From Streptococcus ovuberis (lineage in GTDB: Bacteria; Bacillota; Bacilli; Lactobacillales; Streptococcaceae), in contig NZ_JAAXPR010000022.1 of the NCBI RefSeq assembly GCF_012396585.1, positions 1 to 34,918 of the forward strand: a stretch of 34,918 nt of DNA, given 5' to 3'. The translations under genes were made by a program, and so were the position numbers. Under the pieces are notes generated by a model. The model was not told where the DNA came from. It ran no database searches and saw only the letters and a list, made by a program, of their open reading frames with translations. Positions 26,838-34,812 of this stretch are shown here, in pieces (the stretch's first letter is position 1; the number at the start of each line of letters is the position of its first letter).

Positions 26838-27048
26838 ATAAATGTCCCCCTTTAATGAAAATCATAATTCGACAGCCTCTAACCTCCTCACATCAAAGAT
26901 TGGATTAGAGAACTAGATAAGACAAATTCGCCTTACCAGCAGAGGGGAAAAGAATCTCTTCCAGCCTCTGTGTCACGTTAAAAGTTACAAAGAACCGATC
27001 GTCTTTAAATCATTCGCATGATTTTCCATCCAATCGCCTTTTCGGGAC
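26838..27048 (-). ncRNA. S_MK box (SAM-III) riboswitch in the metK leader
   Basis: The metK leader on the minus strand has the S_MK layout. GUCCCGAAAAGG (from 27048) starts it, an AUGAUUU / AAAUCAU hairpin (27024-27007) sits in the middle, CUUUGUAAC follows (26992-26984), and at the 3' end GGGAC (26848-26844) can pair with the first GUCCC. This pairing covers the metK Shine-Dalgarno GGGGG, so SAM binding would block ribosomes. The core resembles the E. faecalis S_MK sequence (CCCGAAAGGAUGG ... CUUGUAAC ... GGGGG). A linker of about 130 bases between the core and the SD holds two more hairpins: one at 26940-26970 (CAGAGG / CCTCTG) and one hiding a spare GAGGAGG (near 26882-26888). Identity is by motif and context; folding was not computed. 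Confidence 0.8.
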
Positions 27049-27062
27049 TTATTAACCCCACC

Positions 27063-27068
27063 ATTATA
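27063..27068 (-). promoter_or_regulatory. metK promoter (-10)
   Basis: The minus strand reads TGGTATAAT, a perfect extended -10. The -35 region is weak. Transcription would begin a few bases before the riboswitch. Confidence 0.7.
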
Positions 27069-27336
27069 CCACAGGTCTTCTATTTTTTCTTACTTTTTCC
27101 AAACAAAAATTTAGCATTTTAAACGAATCTCACCGAGTTGTTCTTCTGCTCATTTATACTATAGCATGTGAAACGGGAATAGGACAAGAGTTTGGCTAAA
27201 AGCAGCAGTAACCGATCATCTCTTTCTTATATAGGCCATTTTTGAAGTGGAATAGCGATTATTTAGAATACGGATCATTAGTCCTCATGTTAAAAGGTCC
27301 AATTATAGGCCACTTCAGCCTAACCTAACACAAAAA
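27069..27336. other. Intergenic stretch between gloA terminator and metK promoter
   Basis: No gene is seen. GAAGTGG (near 27247) and CCACTTC (near 27310) form a short inverted repeat about 60 bp apart with ATAGGCCA-like flanks; nothing further is recognised. Confidence 0.3.
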
Positions 27337-27376
27337 GTAGGCAGAAATCAAACTCTTCCGAGTGATTGATTCCTAC
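27337..27376 (-). terminator. gloA terminator
   Basis: GTAGG (27337-27341) and CCTAC (27372-27376) bound a long imperfect stem, with CACTC/GAGT around a GGAA loop, followed on the minus strand by TTTTTG. It lies 15 bases beyond the gloA stop codon. Confidence 0.7.
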
Positions 27377-27390
27377 CCACTAGCTTTGGA

Positions 27391-27771
27391 TTATTTTTGG
27401 CGGATAATTTCGATTTTATAGCCATCTGGATCAAGGATAAAGTAATAGCTTGGTTGAGTCCCAGGAAGTCCTTTCAAATCTGTCACTTCATAACCAGCTT
27501 CAAGATGCTTAGCATGTAGGCCTTCTAAATCTTCAACACTAATCGCAATATGGCCATAACCATCACCCAAATCATACGGACCATGGTCATAGTTGTAAGT
27601 CAATTCCAATTCATAATCATCACCTGGCAATGTCAAGTAGACCAGAGTAAACTGATGGTCTGGAAAGTCGCGACGGCGAGAAACCTCGAAGCCCAAGGCT
27701 TCCGTATAAAATGCTAAGGAAGTATCTAAATCCTGTACACGAACACAGGTATGTGCCATTTTACTTGTCAT
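27391..27771 (-). CDS. gloA: Lactoylglutathione lyase (glyoxalase I) family protein
   Basis: This 126-residue protein is two glyoxalase/VOC beta-alpha-beta-beta-beta units: MAHTCVRVQDLDTSLAFYTE (metal ligand His7) and LGDGYGHIAISVEDLE (His75), with LVYLTLPGDDYELELTYN (a Glu) and a closing DPDGYKIEII (a Glu). These are the four metal-binding positions of glyoxalase I. It should isomerise the hemithioacetal of methylglyoxal and a thiol. It is a single-gene unit with its own promoter and terminator. Confidence 0.88.
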   Translation of the reverse strand: MTSKMAHTCVRVQDLDTSLAFYTEALGFEVSRRRDFPDHQFTLVYLTLPGDDYELELTYNYDHGPYDLGDGYGHIAISVEDLEGLHAKHLEAGYEVTDLKGLPGTQPSYYFILDPDGYKIEIIRQK

Positions 27772-27795
27772 AATAATCTCCTTTTCTATAATCTT

Positions 27796-27824
27796 ATTGT
27801 ACTACCTTTAAGAAAAGTTTTCAA
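27796..27824 (-). promoter_or_regulatory. gloA promoter
   Basis: TTGAAA (27824-27819), 17-bp spacer and TACAAT (27801-27796) on the minus strand, about 25 bases before the start codon; RBS AAAGGAG follows. Confidence 0.65.
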
Positions 27825-27887
27825 AAAATTGATTCTTATTCGTTTAGGAAAAGGGCTTCCTTCTATTCAAAGAAAGACAACGGCGCT

Positions 27888-27928
27888 AAAAAGAGAGAAG
27901 GAAGGCACTAGTGAGCCCTCCCTCTTTT
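27888..27928 (-). terminator. ezrA terminator
   Basis: On the minus strand AAAGAGGGAGGGC..CAC, a short loop and GTGCC..TTCCTTCTCTC form a long stem followed by a run of five T. It ends the ezrA transcript. Confidence 0.75.
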
Positions 27929-27937
27929 AAATCATTG

Positions 27938-29659
27938 TTATCGAATCACTTCGCGGGTCCGTATATAAGAGTTAACGAAACGTTCTGTAACCCCTGGCTC
28001 AACCCTCTCCAAAGCTTCTGAAATCGTCTGGAAGGATAAAGCATAATCAAAATATTGCTCAAAGGCAACAAGGGAAGCCGTAAAAGCGTCTTGGATTGCT
28101 GGCTCCTGAGAGCGGTAGCGATTAGCATACTGTAACAGCTGCTCTGTCAGGCTAGCATCTTGTACAATTTGGTAAGCTTCTTCTTCTAGAGCCTCCATAG
28201 CTGTGGTAGTCATCTCCAACTGACGGTTGACCGCTTCCATATCAATGCGTTGCGGTTCAAATGCTCCGAGGAAGGCTTCCACCTTATTACTGGAATCAAA
28301 GAAATGATTAACAAAACTTTGTGGAATACCTGGAAGATTACGTTTTTCCATGTAACGTTTAATCGTGTGCAACCTGTTGACAAAACCATTCGCCTTATTT
28401 CGAGCATTGGTTTCATGCTCTTCTTGACTATTGAGGTAGTCGGCCAAGCTAATCAAGCCTTCCTCTGTATCAGACAATTGCAACTGAGCAGCCTTAAAGC
28501 TATCCAAAATCTGAGAATAGGCCAGATCTGGCTGATTCATGTAATCAATCTTATGTTGAACATCTTCTTTGAGGATTTTGAACTCTGCTACCAAGTTTTG
28601 AATCTGTCCTAATTTACTCTCTGAGAGATAGTAGGACTGGCGTAGGCGCTCAACCTCTCCTTGGAGTTTTGATTGGCTCTTCTCGATATGTGCAATGTAG
28701 TCTGGCAAAACCTTCGAAAGTTTTGAAACCTCTTGTTTAGCAGAGATTTCTTTGGTAAAGATTTCATAAAGACTATCTATTTCATCTTGGATACGTTCAT
28801 TTTCAGCATCTGCTCTGTCCAAATCAAAGTTGACGGTCGTCATTAGATTGTCTTTGATTGATGAACGAACATTTTGGAGACGAACCTCAATGTCATCCTC
28901 TGGAAATTGGTAATTCTCTTCCAAGAGCTTACGGTAACCCGAATTGAGATCATCCAATTGCTCTGGCATGGTGCCAACTAATTTTTCCATCAAATTCGGT
29001 AGGCGATCCATAATCTGACTAAGAGCTATCATATGCTCCTCAGTCTTATCCAAGATAGCCGAAGCCTCAATGGGATCTCCTGAAGTATTCAACGTTACAA
29101 ACTCTGAAAATTCTGATTCGATATGCTTGAATTGCTTTTGTAACTCTGGCAAGGTCGAACCGTAGCTGGCTTCATTTTCAGACAGTTTTTGTTGCAAATC
29201 ATCAAATAAATCCAGGGCATGACGAACGCGACCACTATTTTTGGCTTCCTGTTCTTTAAGGTCGACCAAAGCTTGACGAATCTCTGCGATATCTTCACTA
29301 ACTAGATTGATTTGGCTGTCAATGTTCTCAATAGCTGTCTTTGCCTTTAAAAAGCGGAACGATTGGTTAAACCCTTCTGTTTCAAAAATTTGATTTTCAA
29401 TATCCGCAAAAGTATTCAGTGATAGGTCAACCCATTTTTGATTCCACTCACGGAAAGTCACCTGACTCTGCCCGATCAAATGCAAGTTTTTTACTTCCTC
29501 AATCTCGTCATTAACCGGGAGATTAAACAAAGCCTCCTTGCGCTCTTCCAACTGGTCCAGCAAGGTTTCATTGCGTTTCCTTGCTAAAATACTCAACACA
29601 TAAGCTAGGATGATAATGGTGACTATCACAATGATAGTAATGATCATACCACTAGACAT
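27938..29659 (-). CDS. ezrA: Septation ring formation regulator EzrA
   Basis: This 573-residue division protein has one N-terminal transmembrane helix (IITIIVIVTIIILAYVLSIL, residues 6-25) with the short N-terminus outside, then RKRNE and a long cytosolic alpha-helical part of spectrin-like coiled-coil repeats, rich in Glu, Gln, Leu and Lys. It binds FtsZ and links it to the cell-wall machinery. Length matches streptococcal EzrA. Position directly after gyrB is conserved in streptococci. RBS AAAAGGAG, with its own promoter in the 84-base gap. Confidence 0.93.
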   Translation of the reverse strand: MSSGMIITIIVIVTIIILAYVLSILARKRNETLLDQLEERKEALFNLPVNDEIEEVKNLHLIGQSQVTFREWNQKWVDLSLNTFADIENQIFETEGFNQSFRFLKAKTAIENIDSQINLVSEDIAEIRQALVDLKEQEAKNSGRVRHALDLFDDLQQKLSENEASYGSTLPELQKQFKHIESEFSEFVTLNTSGDPIEASAILDKTEEHMIALSQIMDRLPNLMEKLVGTMPEQLDDLNSGYRKLLEENYQFPEDDIEVRLQNVRSSIKDNLMTTVNFDLDRADAENERIQDEIDSLYEIFTKEISAKQEVSKLSKVLPDYIAHIEKSQSKLQGEVERLRQSYYLSESKLGQIQNLVAEFKILKEDVQHKIDYMNQPDLAYSQILDSFKAAQLQLSDTEEGLISLADYLNSQEEHETNARNKANGFVNRLHTIKRYMEKRNLPGIPQSFVNHFFDSSNKVEAFLGAFEPQRIDMEAVNRQLEMTTTAMEALEEEAYQIVQDASLTEQLLQYANRYRSQEPAIQDAFTASLVAFEQYFDYALSFQTISEALERVEPGVTERFVNSYIRTREVIR

Positions 29660-29700
29660 ATAAAACTCCTTTTATCCTGTTATTCTAAAAAACCTGCCCT

Positions 29701-29706
29701 ATTATA
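29701..29706 (-). promoter_or_regulatory. ezrA promoter (-10)
   Basis: TGGTATAAT on the minus strand is an extended -10 box about 40 bases before the ezrA start; at 17 bp the -35 position reads GTGCAA. Confidence 0.6.
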
Positions 29707-29743
29707 CCATATTCAAGGACAAATTGCACGCCCTTTAAGATTC

Positions 29744-31696
29744 TTATATGTCTAGGGTTGAATAGACAGCATTTTCTTCGATGAATTCACGACGCGGTTC
29801 CACACGATCCCCCATCAACATATCGAAGATACGATCCGCTTCAGCAGCATCATCAACAGTGACACGCGCCATCAAACGATTTTCCGGATCCATAGTGGTC
29901 TCCCAAAGTTGGTGATCATCCATCTCTCCCAAGCCTTTATAGCGCTGAATAGTTGGCTTTGAACGTCCCTGACTATACTCTGCCAAAGCCTTCTCTAACT
30001 CCTGCTCTTGATTAGCACCTGGTTGGATATAAGCCTTGATTTCAGAACCTACCTTAACACCATAAATGGGCGGTTGCGCAATGTAGACGTAGCCCGCCTC
30101 TAAGACTGGGCGCATGTAGCGGTAAATCAGTGTCAGAAGAAGCGTTCTAATATGTGCACCATCAACATCCGCATCAGTCATAAGGACCAATTTTTTATAA
30201 CGTGCCTTGGTGACATCAAATTCTGCACCGAATCCTGTGCCCATCGCTGTGAAAAGGCTGCGGATTTCCTCATTGGCCAAGATCTTATCCATCGTTGCTT
30301 TTTCAACGTTTAATATTTTACCTCGAATAGGAAGAATGGCTTGAAACTCCCGGTTTCGTCCCGATTTAGCAGATCCACCAGCAGAATCTCCCTCGACGAT
30401 AAACAACTCTGTTTCATCTGGATTGTTGGACGCACAGTCAGCCAATTTGCCCGGTAAGTTAGAGATTTCTAAGCCTGATTTTTTACGGGTCACCTCACGA
30501 GCACGCTTAGCTGCAATTCGTGCCTTGCTGGCTAAAATCCCTTTTTCAACGATACGGCGAGCAATCTGTGGATTCTCCAGTAAAAACTCACTAAAAGCTT
30601 CCGAAAAGAGACGATTGGTAATCTTAACCACTTCGCTGTTTCCCAATTTGGTCTTTGTTTGACCTTCAAACTGTGGATTAGGATGCTTAACAGAGATGAC
30701 CGCCGTCAGGCCTTCGCGGACATCTTCGCCGGTCAAATTATCTTCATTTTCTTTAAGGATCTTATTTTTCTTAGCATAATCATTGATGACACGGGTAAGA
30801 GCGGTGCGGAACCCCTGCTCATGCGTCCCACCTTCATGAGTATGGATATTGTTGGCAAAGGACATGACATTTTCATGGTAGCTAGTGGTGTATTGCATGG
30901 CTACTTCAACCACAATGTCATCCATCTCACCTTCTGTAAAGATAGGGGTCTCAAAGATTGGCTCCTTGCTAGCATTTAAATGCTCTACGTAACTAGCAAT
31001 CCCACCTTCATAATGATAATCCTTAGTCTGCTCTTGACCTTCACGCTTGTCCGTTATAGAGATAGCTAATCCACGATTCAAGAAGGCCAACTCTTGGATA
31101 CGTTTATTCAACTTATCAAAGTCATACTCAGTCGTTTCAGTAAAGATTTCAGGATCTGGCGTAAAGTGGACAGTCGTTCCATGACGGTCAGTTTCCCCGA
31201 TCACAGCCAAATCTGCGACCACTTCCCCCCTACGGTACTCTTGGAAATAAATTTGGCCATTCTTATGAACCTTAACATCCAACTGCGTAGAAAGAGCATT
31301 TACTACTGAGGAGCCTACCCCATGAAGGCCACCAGAAACCTTATAGCCGCCACCGCCAAATTTTCCTCCTGCATGGAGAACCGTAAAGACGGTCTCAACT
31401 GCAGGGCGCCCTGTTTTTTCCTGAATATCCACTGGAATACCACGGCCATCATCTACAACGGTAATGGAATTATCGGGTTCAATTAAAACCTGAATCTTGG
31501 TTGCAAATCCAGCCAATGCCTCATCAATAGAGTTATCAACGATTTCCCAAACTAAGTGATGCAACCCTTCTTTCGAGGTTGAACCAATATACATTCCTGG
31601 ACGAAGCCGTACAGCTTCTAGCCCTTCTAACACTTGAATCTGACTGGCATCATAATCTTCAGCCAGAGCCTGTAAGTCTTTTATTTCTTCTGTCAT
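29744..31696 (-). CDS. gyrB: DNA gyrase subunit B
   Basis: This 650-residue subunit carries the ATPase of the supercoiling enzyme. The GHKL motifs are [24 protein letters not shown] and [13 protein letters not shown]; the transducer follows. The TOPRIM domain has [15 protein letters not shown] and [17 protein letters not shown], with PGKLADC just before, and the protein ends with [20 protein letters not shown]. Full length and intact. Its ATGA start overlaps the HAD stop by 4 bases, so it may be translated by coupling to that gene. Confidence 0.98.
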   Translation of the reverse strand: MTEEIKDLQALAEDYDASQIQVLEGLEAVRLRPGMYIGSTSKEGLHHLVWEIVDNSIDEALAGFATKIQVLIEPDNSITVVDDGRGIPVDIQEKTGRPAVETVFTVLHAGGKFGGGGYKVSGGLHGVGSSVVNALSTQLDVKVHKNGQIYFQEYRRGEVVADLAVIGETDRHGTTVHFTPDPEIFTETTEYDFDKLNKRIQELAFLNRGLAISITDKREGQEQTKDYHYEGGIASYVEHLNASKEPIFETPIFTEGEMDDIVVEVAMQYTTSYHENVMSFANNIHTHEGGTHEQGFRTALTRVINDYAKKNKILKENEDNLTGEDVREGLTAVISVKHPNPQFEGQTKTKLGNSEVVKITNRLFSEAFSEFLLENPQIARRIVEKGILASKARIAAKRAREVTRKKSGLEISNLPGKLADCASNNPDETELFIVEGDSAGGSAKSGRNREFQAILPIRGKILNVEKATMDKILANEEIRSLFTAMGTGFGAEFDVTKARYKKLVLMTDADVDGAHIRTLLLTLIYRYMRPVLEAGYVYIAQPPIYGVKVGSEIKAYIQPGANQEQELEKALAEYSQGRSKPTIQRYKGLGEMDDHQLWETTMDPENRLMARVTVDDAAEADRIFDMLMGDRVEPRREFIEENAVYSTLDI

Positions 31697-32286
31697 ATCA
31701 TTCCTACTTCTTCTGCTTTATCGAGATCTAAAATTTGTTTTAAACAGTGATTCCCATCAACCAAATAAGTAGCCATCCCAGCAGCCTGACCGGCACGGAT
31801 ATCAATCTCACGGTCTCCAATCACTAAGGCATCTGTCATCTGGTACTTGTCTTTGAGGTAAAACAAGGCTTTCGGATCAGGCTTTCTTGGAAAACCTTGG
31901 TCAGCCGTCACAATCTCTTCAAAATAAGAGATAATCCCAGCACGCTCCAAAATAGCCAAAACCTGATTATCCCGATGAGACCACAAAAAATGACGGCCAC
32001 CTTCAGCTGTGATGGTCTCTAAGGTTTCTTTAGCGCCTGAAAATAAGATCGGACGTTGCAAATCAATCGCCTCATTTTCCTTATAACGGTTTAAAAAATC
32101 GGGAATATCTGCCGCATAGCGAGCAATCGCTTCTGCAGTTGACAATTTAAGAGCCGCATAGATTTCATCATGTCCTGGTACAGGTCTGCCATAAGCTTCC
32201 AAAGTTTCAGAAAAAGCCTGAGTGGAAATCTCATAATTATCTAAAAGAGTACCACCTAAATCCCATATATAATCTCGATATCTCAT
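31693..32286 (-). CDS. HAD-like hydrolase with an altered motif I
   Basis: This 197-residue protein has the HAD fold: motif [11 protein letters not shown] (near residues 8-17), a helical cap, a Ser/Thr motif region LWSHRDN (motif II with S), lysine in PRKPDPKAL (motif III) and VIGDREIDI (motif IV). In motif I the normal DxDGT reads D-L-G-G-T: the nucleophile Asp is kept but the acid/base Asp is glycine. Streptococcal relatives next to gyrB seem to share this. It may therefore be a poor phosphatase or have another role. It is co-transcribed with gyrB and seems to lack an RBS. Confidence 0.8.
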   Translation of the reverse strand: MRYRDYIWDLGGTLLDNYEISTQAFSETLEAYGRPVPGHDEIYAALKLSTAEAIARYAADIPDFLNRYKENEAIDLQRPILFSGAKETLETITAEGGRHFLWSHRDNQVLAILERAGIISYFEEIVTADQGFPRKPDPKALFYLKDKYQMTDALVIGDREIDIRAGQAAGMATYLVDGNHCLKQILDLDKAEEVGMI

Positions 32287-32293
32287 AGGGAAT

Positions 32294-32299
32294 ATTATA
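32294..32299 (-). promoter_or_regulatory. Promoter placed for a leaderless HAD-gyrB mRNA
   Basis: The minus strand reads TGCTATAAT, a perfect extended -10, with only 7 bases (ATTCCCT) between it and the HAD ATG (32286). Transcription should start at or next to the A of the start codon, and no Shine-Dalgarno is present. Confidence 0.65.
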
Positions 32300-32319
32300 G
32301 CATATTTTTCAAAAAAATT

Positions 32320-32358
32320 AAAGCTCTAACCCTACTAAGAACAAGGGAATAGAGCTTT
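32320..32358 (-). terminator. Terminator of the rodA / DJ-1 unit
   Basis: AAAGCTCTA..CCCT (32320-32333) pairs with AGGG..TAGAGCTTT (32344-32358); on the minus strand AATTTTTTT follows. It lies just past the DJ-1 gene and just ahead of the HAD promoter. Confidence 0.75.
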
Positions 32359-32363
32359 TTCAA

Positions 32364-32906
32364 CTAGTCAAATAAGGCCTTGTAAATCATTCCTTGACTC
32401 AGCGACTGACTATCGCCACCTAGTATGTCAACTAGCTTGTAAGCAAAGGCGAGACTGACCCCTGCCCCTTTAGCAGTGATAATGTTCCCATCCTGAACCA
32501 CTAGATCGTGCTGATGCTTGCCGTGACCGATCTCTTCTTCCACACCAGGATAACAAGTGTAGGCTTTGTCCTTCAACAGTCCTGCCCGACCAAGAACCTT
32601 TGGCGCCGCACAGATAGCAGCTAGGTAGGCTCCGGCTTCATGAGCCTTCTGAAGCGCTTCAATCAAGCGCGTATCATCCCTTAGATGATCTGCCCCTGGC
32701 AACCCTCCCGGCAAAACAACCATTTCATAAGCAGATAAATCGCCCGACCAGAGCTTATCTGCCACAAGTCGAATACCGTGGGAGCCTTCTACTGCTTCAG
32801 AAAATCCCAGGGTTTCGACGACAATACCAGCTCTTCTAAGAACATCTATCGGAGTGATTGCCTCAATTTCTTCAAAACCTGGTGCCAATAGGACTGCAAC
32901 TGTCAT
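32364..32906 (-). CDS. DJ-1/PfpI family protein
   Basis: This 180-residue flavodoxin-like protein belongs to the DJ-1/ThiJ/PfpI group: LLAPGFEEIEAITPIDVLRR at the start (conserved Glu), VVLPGGLPGADHL, and the nucleophile-elbow cysteine in LAAICAAPKVLG. Members are glyoxalase III-like, deglycase-like or chaperone-like, and the exact activity is unsettled. Often annotated thiJ, though no thiamine genes are near. Follows rodA by 12 bases with RBS AAGGAGG and shares its transcript. Confidence 0.88.
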   Translation of the reverse strand: MTVAVLLAPGFEEIEAITPIDVLRRAGIVVETLGFSEAVEGSHGIRLVADKLWSGDLSAYEMVVLPGGLPGADHLRDDTRLIEALQKAHEAGAYLAAICAAPKVLGRAGLLKDKAYTCYPGVEEEIGHGKHQHDLVVQDGNIITAKGAGVSLAFAYKLVDILGGDSQSLSQGMIYKALFD

Positions 32907-32918
32907 TTTCTGTCCTCC

Positions 32919-34145
32919 TTAATCAATAGTTTCAATAATAAAACGATGTTTGCGCTGGAAGTGTTGCTGACGTTTTTCTTGAAGAAGAGAGTTTTGATAA
33001 CTCATCGACAAAACTAACCCAACGCCTATCAAATTAGAAATAATTGATGAACCTCCCTGAGAGATAAACGGTAGTGGTATCCCTGTTAACGGCAAGATTC
33101 CCGTAGCTGCACCGATATTTTCAAATACATGAAAGAGTATCATCATGATAAAGCCTGTTGAAATAAACGTATAAAATCGGTTGTTAGACACAATAGTGAC
33201 TCGAATCATCCGATAAATTAGCAACATGTAGAGGCTAATCACTACTAAACCTCCTACAAACCCAAAATCCTCTCCAATCACGGTAAAAATCATATCACTC
33301 TCCCGTACAGGCACATGGAGATTGGTCATATTGAATCCCTGTCCCATTAGGCCACCGCTGCCAATCGCAATCAAACTTTGAGCTTGCTGAAAAGTTGTGG
33401 TTTGCGCATTTTCAAATGGATCTAACCAAGCAGCAATCCGATTAAGCTGGTAAGTATCGATTCCTAGATTATGAAGAATTTCCTTGCCGTTTGGTGAAAT
33501 AAAAATCAGGATAAAAGTAGTGGTAAAAAGACCAGCCAGTAGAACCACTGGCAGTATAATCGTCCACGAAATACCAGAGAGAAGAACAATCCCAGAAAAG
33601 ATAGCCATAAAAACTAAGGCTGTCCCCAAATCGCTTTGGAAATAGAGTAATCCTAAAACAGGTAAGGTAACAACCAAGAGCTGTACCAACAAGAGTATGT
33701 CAGACCATAGGCTGGCTTCGGAATGCTTCTCATGAAAACGGACAACCACGTAAGCCATCATCAAAATGTAGGAAATTTTCATGAATTCAGACGGCTGAAA
33801 AAGGGTCTGGCCGTTCAATGTCACCCAGTTTTTGGCTCCCGTCATTGCCACCAAGGATGAACTATAGAAAAAAAGAGGCAGAAACATCATTCCTATCCCT
33901 AAAAGATAGAGAAAAGGGGTGGCCTTCCATAGAAATTCCTTGTTAAAGAACATGATCACAAAGGCAAAAACAATCCCTAAAAGAACCCATAAGCCTTGTA
34001 GAAGCACGATGTTCAAAGCTCTAGTAGGATAATCATGGCTAACTGCTATATAAACCGCAACCAAACCAATTAACAGCAAAAAAAACACAGGCAAAATCAG
34101 ACTATAATCAACACGGCTATCCCAAGAAGGCCTTCTCACATCCAT
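32919..34145 (-). CDS. rodA: Rod-shape/elongation peptidoglycan polymerase RodA (SEDS family)
   Basis: This 408-residue integral membrane protein has about ten transmembrane helices and the SEDS features: NGQTLFQPSEFMKI, YFQSDLGTAL, VRESDMIFTVIGEDFGF (with the likely catalytic Asp of the outer loop) and GIPLPFISQGGSS. SEDS proteins polymerise lipid II glycan strands with a class B PBP. Position next to gyrB and DJ-1 matches rodA of streptococci rather than ftsW. Start set at ATG 34145, with GGAG 5 bases upstream; a GTG one codon earlier is possible. The C-terminus is basic and cytosolic. Confidence 0.92.
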   Translation of the reverse strand: MDVRRPSWDSRVDYSLILPVFFLLLIGLVAVYIAVSHDYPTRALNIVLLQGLWVLLGIVFAFVIMFFNKEFLWKATPFLYLLGIGMMFLPLFFYSSSLVAMTGAKNWVTLNGQTLFQPSEFMKISYILMMAYVVVRFHEKHSEASLWSDILLLVQLLVVTLPVLGLLYFQSDLGTALVFMAIFSGIVLLSGISWTIILPVVLLAGLFTTTFILIFISPNGKEILHNLGIDTYQLNRIAAWLDPFENAQTTTFQQAQSLIAIGSGGLMGQGFNMTNLHVPVRESDMIFTVIGEDFGFVGGLVVISLYMLLIYRMIRVTIVSNNRFYTFISTGFIMMILFHVFENIGAATGILPLTGIPLPFISQGGSSIISNLIGVGLVLSMSYQNSLLQEKRQQHFQRKHRFIIETID

Positions 34146-34183
34146 CACTTCTCCTTCAACTCAATTCGTTTCATCTCTCTAGT

Positions 34184-34189
34184 ATTATA
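34184..34189 (-). promoter_or_regulatory. rodA promoter (-10)
   Basis: TGGTATAAT on the minus strand is a perfect extended -10 box, about 38 bases before the rodA start. No good -35 is seen. Confidence 0.65.
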
Positions 34190-34281
34190 CCAAAAAGATT
34201 GATTAGCCGTATCGTTTTAGCAACTTCTTTTTCCTAGGCTATGGCAGAGCTAAAAACCTAAAGAGCAAGTGACACTTTCCA

Positions 34282-34386
34282 TCACACCTCAGGGCATAAC
34301 CGTAAAAACAGCGCACTTTCCGTGACATTAAAGACTGTATCCCCAACATCCTCGGCTTCCACTCGAACTTTAACGTTAGGAGACAT
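34282..34386 (-). CDS. Possible 34-residue reading frame between rpmE and rodA
   Basis: ATG 34386 opens MSPNVKVRVEAEDVGDTVFN and TESALFLRLCPEV, ending with TGA at 34282-34284. The composition looks protein-like, but the frame starts directly after the rpmE terminator stem, with only a GGGGTCG of that stem as a poor RBS. It may be chance or the tail of a lost gene. No family recognised. Confidence 0.2.
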   Translation of the reverse strand: MSPNVKVRVEAEDVGDTVFNVTESALFLRLCPEV

Positions 34387-34390
34387 GAAA

Positions 34391-34410
34391 ACGACCCCAT
34401 TTGGGATCGT
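34391..34410 (-). terminator. rpmE terminator
   Basis: On the minus strand ACGATCCC, loop AAAT and GGGGTCGT form an 8-bp stem with one G-U pair, followed by TTTTC. It is 9 bases past the rpmE stop codon. Confidence 0.75.
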
Positions 34411-34418
34411 TAAACTTT

Positions 34419-34661
34419 TTATTTGAGGCCGTATTTTTTGTTGAAGCGGTCCACGCGTCCATCTGCTTGAGTGAACTTCTGACGCCCTGTGTAGAATGGG
34501 TGTGAGTCAGAAGAGATTTCAACACGAACCAATGGATACTCAGCACCTTCAAATTCGATGGTTTCTTTAGAGTGTTTAGTTGAGCCACTCAAAAACTTGT
34601 AACCTGTTGTTGTGTCAAGAAAGACAACTTGGCGGTATTCTGGATGAATATCTTTTTTCAT
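34419..34661 (-). CDS. rpmE: 50S ribosomal protein L31, type B
   Basis: This 80-residue protein begins [20 protein letters not shown] and ends [17 protein letters not shown]. It lacks the CxxC zinc cysteines of type A L31, so it is the zinc-independent type B form. The start is set at ATG 34661, the usual first residue of streptococcal L31; a TTG two codons earlier (34667) has better spacing to the AAGGAA and cannot be excluded. Single-gene unit. Confidence 0.95.
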   Translation of the reverse strand: MKKDIHPEYRQVVFLDTTTGYKFLSGSTKHSKETIEFEGAEYPLVRVEISSDSHPFYTGRQKFTQADGRVDRFNKKYGLK

Positions 34662-34687
34662 TTTCAAAAAAATTCCTTTCTGCCATA

Positions 34688-34747
34688 GCTCTCGAGAGCC
34701 ATAGTTTATAACCTCATTAGTTTACCATATTCTTTGAATCTATGCAA
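34688..34747 (-). promoter_or_regulatory. rpmE promoter and leader palindrome
   Basis: TTGCAT (34747-34742), 17-bp spacer and TAAACT (34724-34719) preceded by TGG form the promoter. In the leader, GCTCTCGAGAGC (34688-34699) is a perfect 12-bp palindrome flanked by direct CCATAG copies, just upstream of the RBS, and could act as a regulatory RNA element or operator. Confidence 0.55.
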
Positions 34748-34812
34748 GTCATTTCTACTACTTTTTATAATTCTTTCAAACTTGCCCAACCATGCTAAAT
34801 TTCAAGTCCAAG

